This document shows positions 22,454-26,106 of a stretch of DNA of 26,106 nucleotides, one piece after another. The DNA lies in the NCBI GenBank assembly GCA_030609975.1, contig JAUWSR010000008.1, positions 1-26,106 of the forward strand. The letters are read 5' to 3'. Position numbers and translations under genes: made by a program. Source of the stretch: Acidobacteriota bacterium (GTDB lineage Bacteria; Acidobacteriota; Aminicenantia; Aminicenantales; Aminicenantaceae). Below the pieces are notes generated by a model. The model had not been told where the DNA came from and ran no database searches. It was given only the letters and a program-made list of their open reading frames with translations. Numbering within the stretch: the first letter of the stretch is position 1; the number at the start of each line of letters is the position of its first letter.

Positions 22454-25400
22454 TCAAAGAGAGGACAGCGCTCGACGGGCGGCTTCAAGTTCGGGGAGTG
22501 ATGTGTCAGCTTCTTTCCAGAGTTCAAGGAAAAGCTGGTACTTTTCACGGGCATCCGAGGTCTTGCCCAGCTCCTGCAGGATCCGTCCTTGGTGATAGAC
22601 GCTCATGGCATAGATGTAGCCGTTTTCCAGACGGGAAAGGGGCAGATCCGTGATTTTTTTATAGGTTTTGGCGGCTTTGTTCAGATTGCCTGCTTCCTCC
22701 CACGTGGATGCCATTGCCAACAGGACCTGAGCCCGCATGGAGTCTTTATAGGGCATCAAAGTCAGAACACGGCCGTATTCTGCCAAGGCCGCCTCCGATT
22801 GTCCTTCCTCTGATAGGATAAGGCCGTTCAGATGATAGACAAGACGTATGGCTTTCCGGTTGAGACCTTCAGAGATCAATGTCCTGAGTTCGGCTGCTGT
22901 CTCCTTAGCCGGGGATAGCTCCTTGCGAAACACTTGGGTTAAGCCCTTCACAAAGAGCGCTTCGCGCTGATAGGAGAATACTCCGGAGTCGAGTGCGCTT
23001 TGCCAGAGCCGTTCACTTTCCGCTTGTGCCTCATCCAGACGCCCGGTTATAAGATCGAGGTAGGTCCACTTGATACGTGCACTGGTTTCCCAGGATTTTT
23101 CTTCCATCACTTCTGCCAGATCCAAGGTTTGGCGAAGTTGGTCCTCGGCCTCGGTAAACTTTCCGAGGGCCAGATTCAAACCAAACAGGGCATCATGGGC
23201 TATGTAATGTGCCACAGGCTGCTCGACCTCCAGCAGTTTCAGATATTCACTTTCCGCCTTTGCCAGGTCTCCCTGGTTGAAATAGGCCGCGCCTTTTATG
23301 GTGTAGGCATCATAGAAGCCGGGATTGGAAATCAAGGCCTTGTCAGCCTCAGCAGCGGCTAGATCCGGTTTGCCTTCCAGGAGATACACGTTAGCCAAGT
23401 TCCCTCGAATTCCGGCATGTTCCGCAACGTTGTCCAGATACAGCTCGCAGACATCTTCGGCCTCATCCAGCATGCCCTTGCTGATGTAGCTGCCTGCCAG
23501 GTTGATGTAGGAGTGGTAGCTGGGATCCCCGTTATCCACATTCACTCGATAGTAATGGATGGCCTTGTCATGTTCCTCCAGCGCACCGTAGGTCACGCCC
23601 AAATTGTTGTTTCCGATATGATCATCCGGATACAGATCCAACAGCTTGAGATAGGCCTCGATGGCTTTATCGTAATCCTTTTCGGTTCTGCGGTAGTAAT
23701 CCGCCTGGATGTAGTAGCGCTCCCGTTCAGAAACGCGATCGCTCAGCTCAAAGGCCCGCTGGAGGCGGCGGTCGGCCTCAGCTTGATAGCCCAAGTTGGA
23801 ATAGGCCATGGACATGGCCCGGTAGGCCATGGCGAAGTCAGGATCGATAGCTACGGCCAATTCCATGAGAGGAATGCTCTTGCTGTAATCTCCCTGATTG
23901 TGAAATTCCAATCCCTCCTGGTAGTAGCGATGAGCTTCGGGGGAGGAGGTGGTGATGTTCTCCACTTTAGCATCGACATCGCTTGCGATCTTGTCTGAAG
24001 AGAGTTTGAAGTCGGTCTTGATCCGGGTGGTCAGCTCATCCACCATAGTGAAGAGGGAATTTTCATTTTCACCCTCCACCTGTTCCTGGCCGATGATGTC
24101 TCCTGAACTGGCCTTCTGGAGTGTTGTATTAAGGCGGATGGTATCTCCGGCTTGGGTCATTTTTCCTACCAGGACATATTTGACTCCGGCACGCTCAGCC
24201 ACCTCCTCGAGATCCCGGGAAGAATAGCTCTGAGATTCCAGGAGATCCAGTTCCTGCATGACGTTGTACAGTCTCTCCGGGCTCAGCACCTGGATGAAAC
24301 GGGACTGTCCCAGGTCTGCGATCAAAAGATCGGAAAGGGCTTTCCGCCAATGTTCCATGCTCTCATCGCCGGTATTGTTCTCAAAGTGCATGACTGCCAA
24401 GGATGGTTTATCAGAAGCGAACAGAGAGACATCGCGTTTGGAGATCAGCTTCAATCCCACATATCCAATTACAAGAGCGGCGATCACGATCAAAGTGGGT
24501 AGATAGGCTTTGCTGAGATTGAATTTAACGGTGATCTCCCGGGTCGTGCGGGTTTTTCTCTCGGGTTTAACCTTCGTGGTTGCAGGGAACGCCACTTCTA
24601 TGGTTTTTAATTCTTCTAAAAGCTCTTCGGCATCCTGATAGCGTTTGTTTCTGTCTTTCTCCAGACACTTCAGGATGATCCGGTTGATATCCTCCGCGAT
24701 CTGAGGATTGATCCGCCGGGGAGCCAGGGGTCTTTCCGTTTTTTGTTTTACCGCCACGCTCAGGGGAGTATCTCCTCGAAAAGGCACGCGACCGGTCAAC
24801 ATCTCATACAGAAGGATCCCCAAGGAGTAGATATCGGAGCGCTGGTCCAACTCCTTCCCCTCCACCTGCTCCGGAGACATGTATTCGGGTGTGCCGATGA
24901 TCACTCCGGTATCTGTCACTCCTTCCTTGCGATAGGTGCGGGCGATCCCGAAATCCATGATGCGCACATTGCCGTCCCGGTCGATCATGACATTGTGGGG
25001 TTTGAGATCTCGATGGATGATTCCCAGCCTGTGAGCTTCCGTTAGACCTTCGCTGATCTGGCGGGCGATGAAGACCGCCTTGCCCGAGGTCAGTTGTCCA
25101 ACACGCCGGATCAGGCTTTTGAGATCTTCACCCGAGACATATTCCATGGAGATAAAGGACCGGCCTTCGAATTCGCTGAAATCATAGACACGACAGATAT
25201 GCCGGTGCGAGATCTGTCGGGTGAGACGAAGCTCGTTGCGAAAGCGCTCTTTGGTCTTTTCATCCGCGGCGACTTCGGGGTTTAAAAGCTTTAAACCGAC
25301 CTTTTCATCCACTTGATTGTCGATGGCTTTATAAACACGCCCCATACCTCCCCTTCCCAGCTCCTCCAGGATGTGGTAGCGGTTGGCAAAGGTCGATCCT

Positions 25401-25540
25401 ACCTTGAGAAGGTTGGTAGGCGTTATCAAAGTCCGTGTGGGCGACTCATTGAATTCTTCGGATGCAGAAAGCGGACTCCCACAAATGCCGCAGAACCTGG
25501 TGCTCTCCGGATTATCCGCATGACACTTTGGACACTTCAT
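22454..25540 (-). CDS. Membrane Ser/Thr protein kinase with zinc ribbon, TolB-like domain and TPR repeats
   Basis: A 1028-residue signalling protein. Residues 1-25 form a zinc ribbon (C3, C6, C17, C20). A Hanks-type kinase domain follows (about 55-312): glycine loop GRGGMG (62-67), K84 (GLKLL), E103, HRDLKPHN with D178, DFG with D196, and GTPEYMSPEQ. All catalytic residues are present. One membrane segment lies at about 347-366, placing the rest outside the cytoplasm. It begins with a TolB/FlgO-like domain (about 378-515, PSLAVMHFENNTGDESMEHW, VKYVLVGKM), then about a dozen TPR-type helical repeats to the C-terminus (ALEEHDKAIHYY, GDLAKAESEYLKLLEVE). Such kinase-TolB-TPR proteins are common in Acidobacteriota and related phyla; their signals are unknown. 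The cognate phosphatase or substrate is not in the window. The ribosome site is weak (AAGG 13 bases upstream). Confidence 0.93.
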   Translation of the reverse strand: MKCPKCHADNPESTRFCGICGSPLSASEEFNESPTRTLITPTNLLKVGSTFANRYHILEELGRGGMGRVYKAIDNQVDEKVGLKLLNPEVAADEKTKERFRNELRLTRQISHRHICRVYDFSEFEGRSFISMEYVSGEDLKSLIRRVGQLTSGKAVFIARQISEGLTEAHRLGIIHRDLKPHNVMIDRDGNVRIMDFGIARTYRKEGVTDTGVIIGTPEYMSPEQVEGKELDQRSDIYSLGILLYEMLTGRVPFRGDTPLSVAVKQKTERPLAPRRINPQIAEDINRIILKCLEKDRNKRYQDAEELLEELKTIEVAFPATTKVKPERKTRTTREITVKFNLSKAYLPTLIVIAALVIGYVGLKLISKRDVSLFASDKPSLAVMHFENNTGDESMEHWRKALSDLLIADLGQSRFIQVLSPERLYNVMQELDLLESQSYSSRDLEEVAERAGVKYVLVGKMTQAGDTIRLNTTLQKASSGDIIGQEQVEGENENSLFTMVDELTTRIKTDFKLSSDKIASDVDAKVENITTSSPEAHRYYQEGLEFHNQGDYSKSIPLMELAVAIDPDFAMAYRAMSMAYSNLGYQAEADRRLQRAFELSDRVSERERYYIQADYYRRTEKDYDKAIEAYLKLLDLYPDDHIGNNNLGVTYGALEEHDKAIHYYRVNVDNGDPSYHSYINLAGSYISKGMLDEAEDVCELYLDNVAEHAGIRGNLANVYLLEGKPDLAAAEADKALISNPGFYDAYTIKGAAYFNQGDLAKAESEYLKLLEVEQPVAHYIAHDALFGLNLALGKFTEAEDQLRQTLDLAEVMEEKSWETSARIKWTYLDLITGRLDEAQAESERLWQSALDSGVFSYQREALFVKGLTQVFRKELSPAKETAAELRTLISEGLNRKAIRLVYHLNGLILSEEGQSEAALAEYGRVLTLMPYKDSMRAQVLLAMASTWEEAGNLNKAAKTYKKITDLPLSRLENGYIYAMSVYHQGRILQELGKTSDAREKYQLFLELWKEADTSLPELEAARRALSSL

Positions 25541-26031
25541 ATAAACAGTCGCCTTCTCTTTCTTCTATATAGATATACGAAAATTTGTGGAATTCAGTTG
25601 CCTTTTCCCTCAAGCAATATAACATATTTCACAATTCTTTACGCCTCCAATTCATTTAGACGGATTCTTTGAGCAAAATCTTCGCTTTATATACCTCATT
25701 CTTCACTATATTAGACGTTTATGAGCCCTTTAGGGATGTCATAGAGGTTCATTTTATCCCATTTCCCCCAGAATCCCTATAAGTATTATTGGATATGGGA
25801 TTTTGACAGGGATATTGGCTGGATGATGCGGCTTTTTCAAACTCATGCAGGATTATCTCTTCGGTAAGAATCCGTTCCTTACAGAAATTACCGACAAATC
25901 CGTTTCAATTTATATCAAAGTTCCTTAGAATATACTTTTGTAAGGAAAAAGAATTTGGCTGAGAATTAAAATGGTGTGTCACAGATTGTAAATTTTTTAA
26001 ATACAATAATATACATAAGTCGGAGTTTAAG
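25541..26031. other. 491-base AT-rich intergenic region between divergent genes
   Basis: No credible gene is seen. It must hold the kinase promoter (minus strand) and that of the gene starting at 26032. TTCCTTACA (25875-25883) and TGTAAGGAA (25939-25947) are a perfect 9-bp inverted pair, and a further TTCCTTA at 25921-25927 can pair with the same TAAGGAA, giving three related half-sites. AATCCC and GGGATT (about 25772-25802) form another small inverted pair. A clear -35/-10 pair is not obvious. Confidence 0.5.
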
Positions 26032-26106
26032 ATGACAAAAGAAAAAGATATTTTTGAGGAGATCGGAGATGCCTTTAAGGAGTTGGGGGAGAATATCAAG
26101 CCTCAT
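26032..26106 (+). CDS. Start of an unidentified gene, cut by the window end
   Basis: Twenty-five codons are visible: MTKEKDIFEEIGDAFKELG then ENIKPH. CGGAG (26021-26025) six bases upstream is a fair ribosome site. The segment looks like an acidic amphipathic helix with no signal peptide; nothing about function can be said. Confidence 0.5.
   Translation, partial: MTKEKDIFEEIGDAFKELGENIKPH

Overview
This 26.1 kb bacterial window carries about 16 recognisable protein-coding loci, almost all for envelope or secreted proteins, and at least six are peptidases or peptidase-like. No rRNA, tRNA, CRISPR array or complete transposase is visible. The mix suggests a peptide-degrading anaerobe or soil bacterium of the Acidobacteriota/Aminicenantes type: secreted M14, M24, S9 and DUF4953-type peptidases, a TAXI-TRAP importer, a CBM9/DUF5916 outer-membrane protein, and a zinc-ribbon/kinase/TolB-like/TPR sensor. 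The taxon is an inference from gene content only.

Layout. Positions 1-360 are AT-rich and hold a truncated ORF6N (phage antirepressor-type) remnant. The plus-strand block 399-7043 has two tandem secreted M14 carboxypeptidase paralogues in one operon, then a CBM9-like/DUF5916 barrel protein behind a hairpin-rich spacer. A minus-strand operon (11407 to 7167) encodes a DUF1015 protein, a TAXI substrate-binding protein and a fused TRAP permease whose frame is cut by one in-frame TGA. A 463-base spacer holds an element bounded by 15-bp perfect inverted repeats. A second minus-strand block (15151 to 11871) encodes a small secreted unknown, a Tat-exported M24 peptidase and a Sec-exported M24 peptidase. 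A divergent promoter region leads to an unrecognised 471-residue secreted protein on the plus strand. A third minus-strand operon (21714 to 16826) has a DUF5117/DUF4953-type zinc metalloprotease interrupted by two adjacent stops inside its zinc motif, an S9 peptidase, and a frameshifted ferritin-like remnant. After a small structured repeat come an ABM-like small protein with its own promoter and a 1028-residue Ser/Thr kinase. The last 500 bases are AT-rich and end with the first 25 codons of a plus-strand gene.

Working together (inference). The exported peptidases could break down extracellular or periplasmic peptides, with the TAXI-TRAP system importing small organic or amino acids.

Most notable observations: (1) the first M14 paralogue has lost every zinc ligand and the catalytic Glu, with the HxxE motif appearing as ExxH, beside an intact copy; (2) two large genes are broken by in-frame stops placed exactly in their most conserved motifs, although the same codons end intact genes normally; (3) there are two different small inverted-repeat elements without transposase.
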